This document shows, piece by piece, positions 6,357 through 6,408 of a stretch of DNA of 6,408 nt. The stretch's first letter is position 1. Each line of letters starts with the position of its first letter. The notes under the pieces are model-generated. The model was not told the origin of the DNA. It searched no databases and worked only from the letters and a program-made list of their open reading frames with translations. The DNA lies in the NCBI GenBank assembly GCA_038234815.1, contig JBBQSU010000180.1, positions 1-6,408 of the forward strand. The letters run 5' to 3'. Made by a program: the position numbers and the translations under genes. This DNA is from JBBQSU01 sp038234815. Lineage in GTDB: Bacteria > Planctomycetota > Phycisphaerae > Tepidisphaerales > Tepidisphaeraceae.

Positions 6357-6408
6357 TGGGGGGTCCGGTTTGTTGCGCCTCCCCCATGCCCCACGGCAAC
6401 GAAAACCC

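Noticed and set aside
6115..6399. Extension of the Nudix frame by 95 residues to a start at 6399
   Set aside because: The added residues do not resemble the start of any Nudix protein and cover the repeat and hairpin cluster. Starting at 6114 gives the usual family length of about 200 residues.
1..6408. CRISPR array, tRNA, rRNA, insertion sequence or phage element
   Set aside because: No regularly spaced repeats, tRNA-like cloverleaf, transposase motif or terminal inverted repeats were seen on either strand. The short repeats at 6177-6356 are too small and irregular for any of these.

Overview
The window looks like GC-rich bacterial chromosome, by eye about 55-60% GC. Its gene content (a PF12831-type FAD oxidoreductase, a MngB-like GH38 protein, a HAD hydrolase with an extra N-terminus, and a Nudix ADP-ribose hydrolase) is the kind common in Planctomycetota and related PVC-group bacteria. 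That assignment is an inference from gene families only; no rRNA or other phylogenetic marker is present.

Layout. Positions 1-1257 (minus strand) hold most of an FAD-dependent oxidoreductase that runs off the left edge. Positions 1258-1725 are a weakly explained gap that may hold one small plus-strand gene (1309-1533). Positions 1726-4509 (plus) encode a 927-residue glycoside hydrolase family 38 protein related to E. coli mannosylglycerate hydrolase MngB. It is followed 36 bases later by a 328-residue HAD-superfamily hydrolase (4546-5532), very probably in the same operon. A Nudix hydrolase of ADP-ribose pyrophosphatase type (5509-6114, minus) converges on the HAD gene, and the two coding ends overlap by 24 bases. 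Positions 6115-6408 contain no convincing gene but are rich in short direct and inverted repeats, including a possible minus-strand terminator or attenuator.

The most interesting pattern is in the GH38 protein. The fold signature is strong and most catalytic-site motifs are intact (H22 and D24, D275, H398 and D399), but the position that normally holds the aspartate nucleophile and zinc ligand is serine (S135). The two adjacent codons are both serine codons and the reading frame is intact, so a single base error cannot explain it. The protein could be a binding or regulatory relative, an enzyme with an altered mechanism, or a member of a GH38 subfamily without this residue. The adjacent HAD hydrolase has all four of its own catalytic motifs, so the pair would be a GH38-like protein coupled to an intact phosphatase or phosphoglucomutase-like enzyme, with no transporter or regulator visible nearby. 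The FAD oxidoreductase and Nudix genes are on the other strand and there is no direct sign that they share a pathway with the pair.
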